From Mortierella alpina (Eukaryota > Mortierellomycota > Mortierellomycetes > Mortierellales > Mortierellaceae), in contig JANATF010000020.1 of NCBI GenBank assembly GCA_029449245.1, positions 1 through 64,000 on the forward strand: a stretch of 64,000 bases of DNA. The letters run 5' to 3'. The notes under the pieces were generated by a model. It searched no databases. It saw only the letters and a list, made by a program, of their open reading frames with translations, and was not told where the DNA came from. Shown here one piece after another: positions 43,180 through 55,480 of this stretch; the first letter of the stretch is position 1, and each line of letters opens with the position of its first letter. Both the position numbers and the translations under genes were made by a program.

Positions 43180-44566
43180 AGTGTCCTGTGCCTATACTAT
43201 ATCGTGTTCCTGGGTGAAAAGGCGGTCCTCGGTCTCACTGAGAGAGCACATAGCAGAGCACAGAGGTGGAACGAGAATAAAAAGAGAGTGCGAGAGTGTA
43301 AGAAAGAGTTCGAGCGTTTGTCTCAGGTGGAAAGCCCAGGAAGCATATTCGTCATGCCAGGATGCCATGGGCTGCACATGTCGGGTGGGTCATTGAATGA
43401 GAGGCACGCCCTCATTCCACGTAGGTCTCCCGCCAACCCTATGTACCTTGCCTTCACTGTCCTGCTTGCTGCTGCTGCAGGAAATGAAATGAAAAAAGGT
43501 GCGAGGATGGAAAGAGTCTTGGTCTGCTGCTGCAAGGCGTCTCGCAGTTGAATTATCGTGTGTTCCTGAGCTGTGGAGGCTGGCCGGAAGACTCGTGTGA
43601 CACAAGAAGAAAAGGAGAGAGAGTGGGCGAGGATGGAGGTGAAGGAGAAGGGTTGCGGCGGTCAGCAACAATAACAACAGCAAGAAAAAAAAATACGAGA
43701 TCCAGGGGCGGCGAACAAGGTACAGAATGAAGAAGAAAAACAAAAAGTCAGAAATACATCAGAGTTGCTCGTGAAGCCCGCGATCCCAAAAGTTCGGAAG
43801 GGGGGTGAGTCGGTGAAGCACGATAACCGTGAGTGATTGCAGGCCATAACCTATCTCCTTCTCACAGTCCAGACACAGAAACACAGCTCAAAGACGCAAG
43901 GCGCACATCCCGTATCGCCTCTTGGCCTCAGGTCGCCATCCGCTTTCCATGCCCCGCTGTTTGCAAACAAGTAGAGAGCGTTTTTTTGCCTTTCAACTGG
44001 GATTGAATTTACAGGTACCGCACATCGAGTACACCTGCTTGCATTATCGCACCAGTGAGAGACACTAGAAGTATGTTTGCGTGGACTTCGTTGCTGTTCT
44101 TGGTGCTTGCGCCGACGCGGGGTAAAAGGAAAACTGGGGACAGGGTTAATTTTCCACTTGCTTCTCGGTGAATGCATGCAAAGGGTTCTCTTCCGATCGA
44201 CTTTTTCTTATATTAAATACAGCAGTGAGTCAATAGGCCCATGCAGTCTAATTGTCTGTTGCAGCGCATAGCCTGCATGGGCCTGCAATATGCTGCAAGT
44301 GCTGCCTTGCCAGCAGAATGGCACCAGGCACAATGGTAGTCTATCTCCCGCAGAAGTGTTCAAGAGGATAGAATGGAGCCAATACACATGAGCCAGTGCG
44401 TAAGCAGTCACTTTTTTTTTTGCACTCATGTGCTTCGATCACATACTCTGCATTCTTCATTCTTCACCAAACCCCATGGCTCAACAACGCATCAGAGCGA
44501 CTGCACGAGTGTAAAACCAACCTAGCGACAACAGAGACCATTTCAAGCGGGACTCCCGAGTGCGAC
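43180..44566. other. Divergent intergenic region upstream of TFIIIA
   Basis: No gene with support. Contains A-rich and GA-rich low-complexity stretches near 43,600-43,740. The promoters of the Ser/Lys-rich gene and of TFIIIA must lie here. Confidence 0.5.
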
Positions 44567-46609
44567 ATGCCTAGCAGTAGTGCACCATTGAACAAGCGCA
44601 AGGGACGGTCTGCTGATCCGCACTCGTTCATGTTCAACCCAGAAGCCAGCCAGTACAATGGAGCAGCTGCAGGCTTTAACACCAGCAAAAACCTCGACAG
44701 TAGCGACTACGGGAGTGCTCCAGTAGCACTATATACCCCTCCCAAAGTTTCATCCACACAGCAGAGCAACCAAAGAGCTTCTTCGCGCAGAAACTCAAAC
44801 TCACTCGACAGCCCAGCGAAACGCAAAAGACTGGACGCCTCTGCGACTACTGGAAAACAGCCTCAGGATAGCGACCAAGATTATGAGTCTAGTGTCGTTG
44901 GGAGCGAGAGGTCTGACTCGGATGGGAACTACGGATCTGACGCAGATGAGAGCTCGGATGGACAATCGACTCTTCCGGCTGCAGGAGAAGCCTCTATATC
45001 CGTCACAGCCCTTCAGAGCAGGAGCAGCAGTGGCAGCAGAGGCAGCTCGGTCAAAAGTACACCCACGAGATCTAAACCTTATATCTGTCTATATGCGGGG
45101 TGTCAGAAAGCCTACTCGAGACCTTCAAGGCTTCAGGAGCACGGGCGTGCTCATACAGGGGAGGTAACGGCTCACCACTCTCTCATACTTGCGCACCACA
45201 GACGGGCCTTTTCAACACGGAACTTTGAGCTTAACTCCCTACATCGTCTTCACACGTCTCTATTCAAAATCCGCTTATTTAGCGCCCATTCAAGTGCCAT
45301 GAACCAGGATGCAGCGCCTCTTTCTTCCGAGAAGACCATTGTATCACTCATGCCAAGAGCCATGGAACACAGCGTCCATTTCAGTGCACACAATCAAATT
45401 GTGACAAGGCATTTCACTCGCCGGACAAACTCGCTCGTCACCTCAAGACCCATGACGAAATAGCATCCATGCCTTCAACTTTAGAGCAGGATTATCTGAG
45501 CGAGGACGATTCGCGGATACAAAATCGGAGGAGTCCAAGTCGACAGTCATCCATCGGCCCAGAGACCATTCGACGGATCGCGGAGGAGATCACCAAGGAC
45601 AGGCCTTATGCGTGCACTTGGGAAGGCTGCCTCAAGCGGTTCACCAAGCACCAAAAACTAAAAGCTCATGTCTGTATGGTTCACGAGGGGAGGAAGCCCT
45701 ATCCTTGCACGCATGAGGGATGTACAATGAGCTTCCAGACCCCGAGCAAGCTTCGAAAACACCATCTTGTGCACAGTGGTAAGCAATATTACGGGTATCG
45801 AAAGCAATTATGAATACGATTGAGATATAGGTATACTTCTAACGGACTGCTTGCTATTTGGAATAGATGCAAATCGATATGGATGTGGTGTCCCTGGCTG
45901 TGAGACATTCTTTTCCAAATGGTCCTTGCTTCAAAAGCACAACAAAATGTGCCACAAGTCGGCGCCGTGTCCAATCTGCAGGAAGACGGTCTTGAACAAG
46001 ACCCTTCGAGCTCATATGAAGATTCACGACACTTCCCGACCGCAAGTTACCTGTACAATGGACGGATGCACCAAAGTCTTTTCGACGGTAAGGAATGCGT
46101 AAAAAAAAATAGCTCGACCCTGTGTTTTATTTCACTGTACAAACGTCTGTGAGGAATCTAACACGCCTTGTTCAATTGTACAGGAGCGAACACTTGCAGC
46201 TCATGTAAAATTGGCCCATCAAGCTCCAGAGTGCGCGCCAAATTTCAAGTGCGAATACCCTGGCTGTGGAAAGGCATTCAGCTACAAGCACGTTTTGGAG
46301 CGACATCAAAAGCGTATTCACGAGGAACCTAAACCACGCAAGAAGAGGCGGGATGCAATCGAGGGTACATTTATGGACGCTATTGTGGGTTTCACGGCGG
46401 AAGATACCGAGGTGAAGCTGCCTTTTGCCTGTATGGTGCCTGACTGCACGAGGCGATACACGACCGAGAAGCTGTTACAGAGGCATTTGAACAGCCAGGT
46501 GCATGAGCACGGCGATGTCACAGGCATGGACGTAGTGCAGTCGATGGCAGAAGCCGAGAACCAAAGTATTCAAGACATGATCGGTCTGCATATTCATGGC
46601 GAGAGCTAA
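44567..46609 (+). CDS. PZF1: Transcription factor IIIA (C2H2 zinc fingers)
   Basis: Pol III factor that binds the internal promoter of 5S rRNA genes and also 5S RNA. Exons 44567-45163, 45283-45778, 45867-46087 and 46184-46609 give 579 residues. After a 170-residue disordered, Ser-rich N-terminus come ten C2H2 fingers. Nine run in succession from about 175; the first three end in or precede a 60-residue linker rich in Ser/Glu before finger 4 (CTWEGC). Finger 7 is short (CPICRKTVLNKTLRAH), a hallmark of TFIIIA-type middle fingers. The last finger (CMVPDC) is set apart by about 45 residues, as in yeast TFIIIA. A KPRKKRR cluster follows finger 9. A start at 44,396 is possible but less likely. Confidence 0.92.
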
Positions 46610-46669
46610 TGCACGTACTGGGAACTCTTTTTTTTGCACCCGCCAGCCAGGAGAATACGACTTTGGTAT

Positions 46670-48291
46670 TTATTTCGCAGAGGCTTTCACAAATGGCCGT
46701 GGGCGATGTTTCTTTAGCTCCCAGTCTGCATCGGGGCCAATATGGCTTTCTCGGAAGCATTCTTCGCAATAATTGTCGTTGTCGCAGCCTGGGCAACTCC
46801 ATGTCGCATCCTCATTGCAGACGCCTAAAAGTAGCCAAACGTAGTAAAGAAAGAAGGCATTAACAACAGCTTCCTAAAGATGGTCTCCACCATGACAAGC
46901 CAGCTGATCATATGTGGTACTCGACAATCTCCCGACTTACAGCACCAGTTTGACGGGTCTTCGTTATCATCCACTCCAACAGACCGCAACTCATCCAACC
47001 CTACAGCCGCGGGGGGTGGACCCAACCCCTCCGTGTCCTTGCTTCCTTGACTCGAGGTATTACTCCGCAAAGATGAAAGTCCCTGCATTCCCTTCTTCAA
47101 CTCTTCGTGCCTGCTGTGGAGTTCCTTCATTCGCGCTTCATCCAGGTTGCTGTACTTTGCCTCTAGTTGCGCCTCCTCCCTCGCTTGATTGACCAATTGT
47201 GAAGCGTCCTCGTCGTCACCCGGAAACATGCCCGCGCTGGTGCTGTTCGTGGTACCAGTAGCGCTCATCATAGATAACCCCGCCATTCTTTCCAAACGAT
47301 CCTCAAAAGCGCGGGTCTGGCAGGACGACTCCTGATCCTCCACGGCCGCTGACGGATCGTGGTGCGATGGTGAAGCTGTCAACGATGGCGACGACGAGGA
47401 GGAGACAGCATGATGAGGTGGCTCATGTGTCTGCAAGAACTTTGACAGGGTTCTTTCCAGATCCTTGGTTACGTCCTCCAGTTCCTGCTCGCCAGATCTT
47501 TTGAGGCTCTGATGATGATGACTCGTCAAAGTGTCTTTGAGCTGGTTTTTTTGCTCCGCGTTGAGGATATCATCTTCCAGTTCGTCCAGAAAGCCTAGAT
47601 CGTCCTGATCGTCTCCATGGAGCAGCAAGTCTTCTGAATCCGCCAGAATCCTGTCAATCTGATCAGGAAAGCGTGTAAAAAAAAAGTTTTTACGCGAGTA
47701 ACGTTAGTTGCTTTGGACTCTTTTACATGTCATGAACAACAAAAGAGGAGTAAGAAAGAAAGGAAAAAAAAAGAAACGAACCTCATCCTGGCCTAGGTCA
47801 GAGTCCTTTGGAATAAAGTACGAGGATGCAGATCTTTGAGGAGCTGTTGGTCTGTGACCCGTGGTGGCCGGACCACCCAAGGCTGTCGCTGTGCTCTGAA
47901 TATCCTGGGTATACTCCAGTGGCGGGCTCAAGTGCGTGGCGACTGGTTGGTGCCCAAAGACCTTTGAGAAATGGGCAGCCAGTTCTTGGTCCCTATAATG
48001 CATGCCGTTGCCCAGCGAATTCAGGAATCATAATCAGCGCTGTGAATTAAAAGATGTCCGCATCTCCAGCGGCATTGGCTGCAAGGCCATGAGGTGGCCT
48101 CGTACGACGAACCACTTGCTTCTGTTGAGCAAAAGTAGCGGCTCTGGAGCTGACAAAAGCATGTGTGCTCATGGGGGAAGGTGCCTTTACCTTGGGAGGG
48201 TAGCATTGGCGCCGGTCTCCTTCAGCTTTATGAACCGCTGCTCCAGGTCCTGGTCTGAGATGCTGCTGCTGTTGTTATGGGCTGCTGACAT
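46670..48291 (-). CDS. ZFYVE19: ANCHR/ZFYVE19-like abscission regulator
   Basis: Animal ANCHR acts in the abscission (NoCut) checkpoint by binding the ESCRT ATPase VPS4. Four reverse-strand exons, 48191-48291, 47782-47992, 46941-47658 and 46670-46824, give 394 residues. The N-terminal region has two short helical motifs (DQDLEQRFIKLK and DQELAAHFSKVFG) resembling the MIT-interacting part. A coiled coil lies at about 250-310. The C-terminal Cys-rich module (NWCCVCNEDATWSCPGCD...CEECFRESH) matches the end of human ZFYVE19 closely, a B-box-like zinc fold. The N-terminal FYVE finger of the human protein is absent. The 3' end is only 60 bp from TFIIIA, tail to tail. Confidence 0.85.
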
Positions 48292-48778
48292 GTAGAATTG
48301 CTTTACGGACTGGAGAAAGAGGAATGAGAGGACGTGGTAGTGAATTTGAAGGGCGTCTTTGCTCATATTCCAAGCGCGACGTTCCTGGACTGCTTTTCAC
48401 AAGGTGGGGGCGACCGATAGCCTGCCTGCAGCATGCATCCATGCACAGCCTCACTGAGCGTTGCTTGCAAATTCATAAGCGAGCTTCTAGTCTTTATTTT
48501 TTAGGAGAGGGCGAAGAAAGAGAAGCAAGTATTATCTATGATGAGAAAGACAAAAGTCGCTTGAAGGGGGGCGAAAAGATGAACAGGAACAAGGTACATG
48601 ATGGTTCTAGGGACCAGCCCCTTCCACTGCACACTTTAAATCCGTCGCCCTCGACCGGGGGAGTAAGATTACACGTTCATAAGAAGGCGAGCTGGTGATA
48701 CAAAAGGAAAACGACGACAAGAGAAAACGTTGCTGTAAAGAACTAACAAAAAAAAACACTTGCTCTTTTTTTTTTTTT
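48292..48778. other. Intergenic region between the ANCHR-like and His-1 genes
   Basis: No gene seen. Ends in a T-rich/A-rich stretch beside the stop codon of the secreted protein gene. Confidence 0.5.
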
Positions 48779-50142
48779 TTAATCCTCAGCAAGCTCTGCA
48801 AAGACAGAGGTTCCTCCTCCAAGAGGACTGACAGGCTCGGTCGTGTTGGGGCTGGAGCCGGCACTTGTCACGGCAATATCCCAGCACGACGTATACCACT
48901 CATTGGTGTTCAGCTCCCAGCGCCACTGCACAACGTATGTGCCGGTAGTGAGATTTGCGGGGATTGTGAAGCATCCACCACAAGGGGTGTGATCTGTGTC
49001 ACCAGCAATCTGGTTGCAGTTCTTGTAGGGCAGCTTTGCAAGATTGCTCGCGGTGAAGCCGGCCTGGTTGGGATCGCTGTTCAGGGGCGTCAGGGGCATG
49101 TTGATAAAGACACCTTTGTCGGGTTCGGACTTAACAGCGTGGTTCTTGGCAGGCCAGCGGACGCACATATCAGCACCAGCCTTGGCTACTGCCATGGCGC
49201 CCCACTTGCCACCGTAGGCGTTACCAATGGGGTTCTGACGGGTCTCGTCTGCACCGGGTTCACGACCGTGGACGCGGTCTGAGCAGGGAGTGAAGTCTTT
49301 AGGATCTTGCTGATAATGACGACTGGGCGAGGCACTGTCGAGACCTCCAAAGACGACACCGGAGTTCACGGGGTACTGACGAGCCCAGGCATAGCAGGCA
49401 CCATCTCCAGCAGCATAGCCTACGGTGATGGATTAGAAAACAGCCAGTGTGTGTCAGGAGCAGCCAAGACCGGGTGATATACCTCCGATCTCAAAAAAAG
49501 ACGGCGTATGTTGTTCATTCTTGGGAGGTGAAGCGGGGTGAAGCGACGTGAAACCTGTTCCAGAAAACAGCTCGCCCGATCGTCCCCTGGACAACATACA
49601 TAATCAGGAACAACAAACTGAAAATTAACTCCCCCCAGAAATGCCGAGAGAGTGGATGGAACGCCGCTCCTTCTTTTCTGGCGGTTTATGGATAATCGAG
49701 TCGCCATTTCCAGGGGTATAAAGGCAAAGAAAAGCAAAGAAAAGCAGAGCACAAGCAGCCCTTATTTGGCTGAGGTACGCTAGGGTGGATAGAAAGAAAG
49801 AAAAGAGGCAAAAAAAAAAGAGCAATCATCTGTGCAGAGCCCACACATGGCCGAGTCTTCTGTCTTCGTGAATTTGTTTCCTTTGATTTTGGGGGGAGTA
49901 GGCAGGAATTCCAGAGGCAAAAACGGTATTTCAAGAATGATGTGGTGGGTTTGTGTGGTTGAAAAAAAAAGTGTGTGGACGGTTGGTAAAAAAAAGGGGG
50001 GTGGTAACTGTCAGGAAAATTTACTTTTCTTGGCGGGGTCTTTGAATCTCCAGTCGACACAGTCGGCCCAGGAGTGAGACTCGACCATGGTGGCGACGAG
50101 GGCAAGAGCCGCAGAAGCAATGAGGGCTGTGCGGAAGAACAT
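48779..50142 (-). CDS. Secreted protein with N-terminal His; LPMO-like copper monooxygenase candidate
   Basis: Exons 50025-50142 and 48779-49419 (reverse strand) join in phase to 252 residues. A signal peptide (1-22, ALIASAALALVATMVES) is followed directly by HSWADC, so signal cleavage would leave His at position 1, as required for the histidine brace of lytic polysaccharide monooxygenases. The mature part has eight or more cysteines, further His residues (for example in DRVHGREP) and an end YVVQWRWELN...YTSCWDI that resembles the last strands of LPMO folds. LPMOs cleave chitin, cellulose or starch by oxidation. The 605-bp intron is unusually long for this locus and could hide a short exon. 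Family assignment is tentative; a non-catalytic His-1 protein is possible. Confidence 0.7.
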
Positions 50143-50245
50143 GATGTGCTGTGCGATTGAAAGAGGATGGATGCAGACAGAGCGAGAGAGAGTGAGAGAG
50201 TGGGGTTGCGATGAGATGCGGTGGATGGAGCGGATGGAGGGGTCG

Positions 50246-50251
50246 TATATA
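50246..50251 (-). promoter_or_regulatory. TATA-like box of the secreted His-1 protein gene
   Basis: TATATA on the reverse strand, about 105 bp upstream of the ATG at 50,142, the expected distance for a fungal core promoter. Confidence 0.4.
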
Positions 50252-51733
50252 GAAGATGGGAATGGGGTCAAACACGGGTAGGGGTGAGGCGACAGGAGTG
50301 AAGACAGAGAGAAAAAGATGAAAGGCTGGTGTGTGTTCTTTTATATCTCCGGCCAGGGCCACCAGTGTTTACCAGTGATTCAGACTGTTGCTCCTTGAAG
50401 GCTCGGGGCACGCCACATCCAAGAGCGTTTAAAAATACCACGAACGGGCGCGCGTTCTACAAGACACAGTACAGTACACAGTGGGCTGCCAGGGCTACAG
50501 CGCGCGGATGTTCAATTCGGAACGCAACCTGCTGGATGAAACGATGTGGAGGTGTGCCTGTTGATTTGTGGTTGCCCTGTTGCCTTGTTGCCTTGTTGCC
50601 TTGTTCTTTGCTGGCTGTTGACAGGTACAGAGCCACAGCACAACATATGCGTTGACCTGAGCTGGACTTGCGAGCGCTGCGAGCATCCTACGGTGCATTT
50701 ATATAAACTATTCGTATAGGCCGAGATCTCGATCATTCCCCGCCGCGACCGAAAATGAAGTCGAGGCAGAAGGCGGTGGAATGTGGCACCGCCCAAGCGC
50801 AGTTCAATTTACGAAATCGGAGTCGCAGCTCTTGTGTGCTTGTTCCCTTCCTTTGCATTTTCTGAGGTGCACCAGCAATTTGCCACCGGAGCTCACAACC
50901 CCAGGGCTCGGACATTTTAGCATCTTTTTCTCTAGATTATTTACCCAAAACCTTCCTTCCTCAAGACCACACCCAGGCCCTACATTACACAAGTCTAGCA
51001 ACATTGCGCTGGGCAGACAAGGCCGTAGTAACCGGCATGGAACCAAATTAGCCAACATGCCTCTCGATCCATGATCCATGATGACAGTGGCCGCTGGCGG
51101 CATGCCAGGCACGAGAATCTCCATTCCCCCAATCAAAGTTCGCGAGCGCGGCAACTGCTTGTTTTTCCGAATCGAAGTTTGTTTTGAATGCTCTTTTGAG
51201 GGCAGCACTAGTCTTGTTTGCAGGAGGTAGCTTGGTCTTCTTGAAAAAAAGGGAAGGTGTCTGGCCTAGCCAGTACATGACAAAGTCATGCAGGCACGAC
51301 CCCTGATCTACTCACGACATGAAAACGGGCCGGCGATAACACCTTGGGCCATCGCATGGTCGTTGCATCGAGTTTACTCTTGAAAGAACAATGTTGACCT
51401 TGCAAGACACAATGATAAAGTCCGTCAGTGAAATCGCAAAGTTGACAAGAGACAAGTATGCGAAGAAAGTCCAGGCAAGGAACAAGATGCTGTGATTATA
51501 CTTTTCTCCTGAAGCATCGCTCCTCTTAGAAATAGGTATAATGACCAACAGGAGGAGCGAGCAAGCAGGTGGTGCTGGGCAGGTCCTTCTCACAGTCACA
51601 AAGATTCAAATCGGCGGCTCTTTGCTCGAACTTTTCTCTTCCAGAAACACCACTGACGCGCCTGCTCCACGATACCCATCCATCTCCATCGACGACGACG
51701 ACGACGAGCACCTCTCCAGGACTCTAATCCGAA
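50252..51733. other. Divergent intergenic region before MDM12
   Basis: No gene supported. A short TTGCC-type pentanucleotide repeat lies near 50,572-50,607. A hydrophobic frame at 51,312-51,599 on the reverse strand has no identifiable domain. Confidence 0.5.
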
Positions 51734-54610
51734 ATGTCATTTGTCTTTTCATGGGACAAGCTCGACGATGAGGTGGCGCTGCAAATCGAGGGAATGATTC
51801 ACGCTCATTTCCAACGGATACCCAAACCTGCATTCATGGGTAACATTGCAGTCTCCAAATTCCACTTTGGATCCACTCCACCTTCAATCACAGTACTCGA
51901 TGTGACCGACCCACTTGAGGAGTGGTATGTGCACATGGACCAGGAGGAGGCGCGGCTCGCACAAGAAGCAGCCGAGGCAGGCGGAGGTGAGAGTCTAGAC
52001 GAGGATGAACTCGCGAGCGACGAGGATGAATACGACGACCACTATCCTTACTCAGCGGATGAGGGCATCGTCATGGTCGGAGAAGGAGACGATATCGAGT
52101 ATTTGGATTCTGTCGCATTTGAGGAGGAGGGACGGGATCGAATCGAAACTGAAGACTGGCTTCGCCAGAACTATCGAGAGCAGCCCAAGAGTGCTGCCGG
52201 CAGCAGCAGTGGCGATTCATACAAGGGAGGCGTCCTCAATAATCGTCATCGGAGTCAAGAGACAGATTCACCCAGGAAAGCCTACAGCCGCAATGAAGAG
52301 TCAGAATCCGAGCAGGATACGGGCGCACATCCGAGGCCAACCCAATATCCACTCAAATCAAGGCCTTCGACCTTGAGCAGGACTTCGCCTTCCTCAACCT
52401 CCTCATCAGCATCTTCAGAAAAATCGCATGGTCCAAGGTATCAGAATGGGGCATCAGCGACGACCAAACGCACGAACCCGAACCTCAAGTTGGATATCGA
52501 GGCAAGCTTGCCCTCATCTTCTCAAATCCCTTCAGCCAGAAACATGAGAACGTCTCACAGTCTTAGCTCTCATGCCTCTGATGAGGAGATTGAGAGCGAA
52601 GCATTTTATACCCACGGCGAATCAACAATTTACCAACGCATGAAGAACATGGCACTCGATTCTACTAGTCTGCTCCCTGCACGGCTTGCTTCGATCGAGG
52701 GGGAAGCATCGGAGGTTCCGTCTCACCAAGATAAACAATACAACCAACACGGAAGTCCTTATTTCCCAACGACACCAGGAGCAGGAGTTAGCCACGGGAA
52801 TAACAATAACGGAGGCCTTGGACTAGGATTCGGCGCAGGAATGGGTGCAAGTCCTGGATCGGTTTTATCATCAGTCATGCAGAATCGATCCTCGACACGG
52901 CCGCTATCAGCGAGTTCATTCTACAGTGCTCCACCATCTGCTAGCGTGACATCACCCACCGGACGCTCGGGTCAACAGCCGCCTCAGCTTTACTTTCCAG
53001 ATCTATCAGGCATGGTGTTTTCTGGAAACTCACTCTTAGGCCTGAGAGCCGGCACGCCTTCCAGGACGATTCCAAGCACTCCAAAAGGTTTTGAATCACC
53101 TACGCTAGCATTTTCAAGGCGACAAAGTTTTTCGGATACAGGAGATGATTCAGTGCAGCGCGCAACATCCGCGTCAGCGGCAGCCGACAGAGCATCCATG
53201 TCGTCAAATAGTGGGCAGGATCGAGATAAGGAGCTGCATCATTCTTTTGCATACGTGTCGCCAGTGGAGGCATTGAATTTCGACGCATTCTCGCAGCGAC
53301 CAAAAGTTGTTGAGCGCCAGGACAAGGAAGGCACTAGAGACCGTGGAAATCGCGGCGATCTACCCTCGCAATCAATCCCGAGGGACCAGCAAAGTCGGAG
53401 CAGCAGCTCATATCAAAGGGTACAGGAGCATCGCGGTCAAAAGCAGAGCAAGAGCGCGGAAAGTAAGGCACGAAAACAACCCGGACCAGACCGATATCGG
53501 CGAACAAGTGCAAGCAGTACACCAATGTTTGCCTCGCCAACGCCCTCAAAGCGGAATGAGAACGATATACAACTCCTGCTCTCAGTGAATTACCAAGGCC
53601 AGATGGGATTCACGGTCGAGACGGAGATGCTCCTGAACTACCCGACATTTGCGTTTCTGGCACTTCCTGTTAAACTTGTCATCACTGGATTTTCGTTCAA
53701 AGGTACGTTCAAAGCGTTGGATTAGCAAGCACCGGAGAGACATCCCATGCCTCTTACACGAACTGACCTTGCAGAGAATGATCTTTTTGCCACTTTTCGC
53801 GTTTGCGTTTAGCCAAGGTCTTGATGGGATACTTGCGTGACCATGTCAATGTGTGCTTTCTTGAGCCAGAGGACCCCAGTGAAAGGTACCAGTTGATTTG
53901 TATATTTGTCATTGATAGCGGCTTATATGTCGTGCTAATTACTCCTCACACGATCAACATGAAAACAGTATTCTATCGAACGTGAGAATCGAATCTCAAG
54001 TTGGTGATGAACAGAAGCACGGTAAGTGCGGCCTTTCAGCAAAAGCAACGAAGGCATAACGGCTCCGCAGAGACAACTTTTGAGTGCTCAATCCACATAT
54101 TTTTTCTTTAAACGAATAGCTGTTCTAAAGAATGTGGGCAAGATTGAGAGGTTTGTGGTCGAACAACTTCGAAAATTCATAACGGAGGACTTTGTATATC
54201 CCAGCTACCACTCCATCGAGCTTCAGCGGGCGCCTCCTCTGCCGTCTACAGACAACCCAGCCCAGATATCGCGGGCAGGTGGGCCATCAAGTGGATCAAC
54301 GGCATCTCATGTGGATGGTTTTACACCTTCCCGGTCTACTACAACGGCATCAATAGCGACCAATAGCACAAGCGTAAGGTCAGGAGTAAACAGCCATCGT
54401 TCAGCCACGGAGGGATCGAGGCGCGAATCTATGGGCAATGGAAGAGGAAGAGGATCATCCGCAGTATCTCGAGGCTCGTATGAGTCTTCAGCCGCTGGCG
54501 CTGGCCCTCCTCATCACAGTAGAGGAGCAGACGCTTTTGGAGGTTCGTCGTCGCTTAGAGCGCGGTCATCCACAGTATCGTCCGTAGCGTCCAGTTACCC
54601 GCATCATTGA
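51734..54610 (+). CDS. MDM12: ERMES subunit Mdm12 with large internal insertion
   Basis: Component of the ER-mitochondria encounter structure; its SMP domain transfers phospholipids between the ER and mitochondrial outer membrane, working with Mmm1, Mdm34 and Mdm10. Exons 51734-53702, 53813-53885, 53969-54021 and 54120-54610 give 861 residues, against 271 in yeast. The SMP domain is split. Residues 1-65 begin MSFVFSWDKLDDEVAL with GNIAVSKFHFGSTPPSITVLDVTDP. About 610-742 resumes with LLLSVNYQGQMGFTVETEMLLNYP, LPVKLVITGF, then MGYLRDHVNVCFLE and the KIERFVVEQLRKFI end. Between them lies a ~540-residue acidic and Ser-rich disordered insertion. A 120-residue Ser/Gly/Arg-rich tail follows. All introns lie in the second SMP half. 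Confidence 0.95.
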
Positions 54611-55480
54611 CAGGTGAAATAGACCATGAACAGGAATAAATCAGCAAGCGCTCGATGACAAAGACAACAAAACAATGCACCGTGAAGGCTCTGTGCAGTG
54701 CATGTATACATTACATGGTACATGTGCACTGTGGAATCGATGGAAGGCGGGGATCTGCGGTCAGGGTCAAGAATGAAAATAGAACAACCGCACAGCCCGC
54801 TTTCCTGGCTTAGCCATCGTCAGAACTAAAAATACCTAATACCTAAACCCAAAAGGACCGAATCTACGTCAGGTCTTGCGCGAGAAACAGGGTGGACATG
54901 CACCAGCTTTGTTGTCAGTTGTAGTGGCGCTATAGAGGTTCAGTATAGGGTTGCGCTTACTGAGCATACGATCCACAGAGTCTTGGCCTTGATGGGCTCT
55001 GCCAGCGCTCCTGGGCCTCTGCTGTTGGTTCAGCACCATCGACTGATCCCTGATGGCGCCTACGGGCAGTCAATGTCACCCGAAGAGAGCCTTGGTCTGC
55101 TTCCGTGTCTGCGTGTTTGAGTCCAGTGCTGGGCTCCTCGCCCTTCCTCTACGACTTTAAGGTCTTTAAGATTGATCCAGGGTCGTCAAAGCCCTGTAGG
55201 CTGTTGCCCTCAGTGGATCACATTTGTCATTTCTTTTACGGCGTGCTGTATGTATGCCATGCACGTACTCTTGGCCTGTCTCTCACTTTCTTTCTTCCGA
55301 GGTGGAACCGTGAGTGTATAAAAAGAGGCGCCCTTCCCCTGCTCTTTAGACTCACTTTCAACATCAGCTCTTTGCCTCTCATACCTTCGCCCACCAAACT
55401 TTTCACAGACTTTTTTTACAGATTTTCTCGTTACTGTTGCATCTCCATCGTCCGCCATCTGCACTCTGCTCAGCAACACC
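54611..55480. other. Intergenic: MDM12 3' end and promoter of the DUF4203 gene
   Basis: No gene seen. A C/T-rich leader precedes the next ATG. Confidence 0.5.
55317..55325 (+). promoter_or_regulatory. TATA box of the DUF4203 protein gene
   Basis: TATAAAAAG about 160 bp upstream of the start codon, followed by a pyrimidine-rich leader. Confidence 0.5.

Noticed and set aside
54880-55130. Possible extra small gene or ncRNA between MDM12 and the DUF4203 gene
   Set aside because: No conserved structure, Pol III signals or coding frame found.
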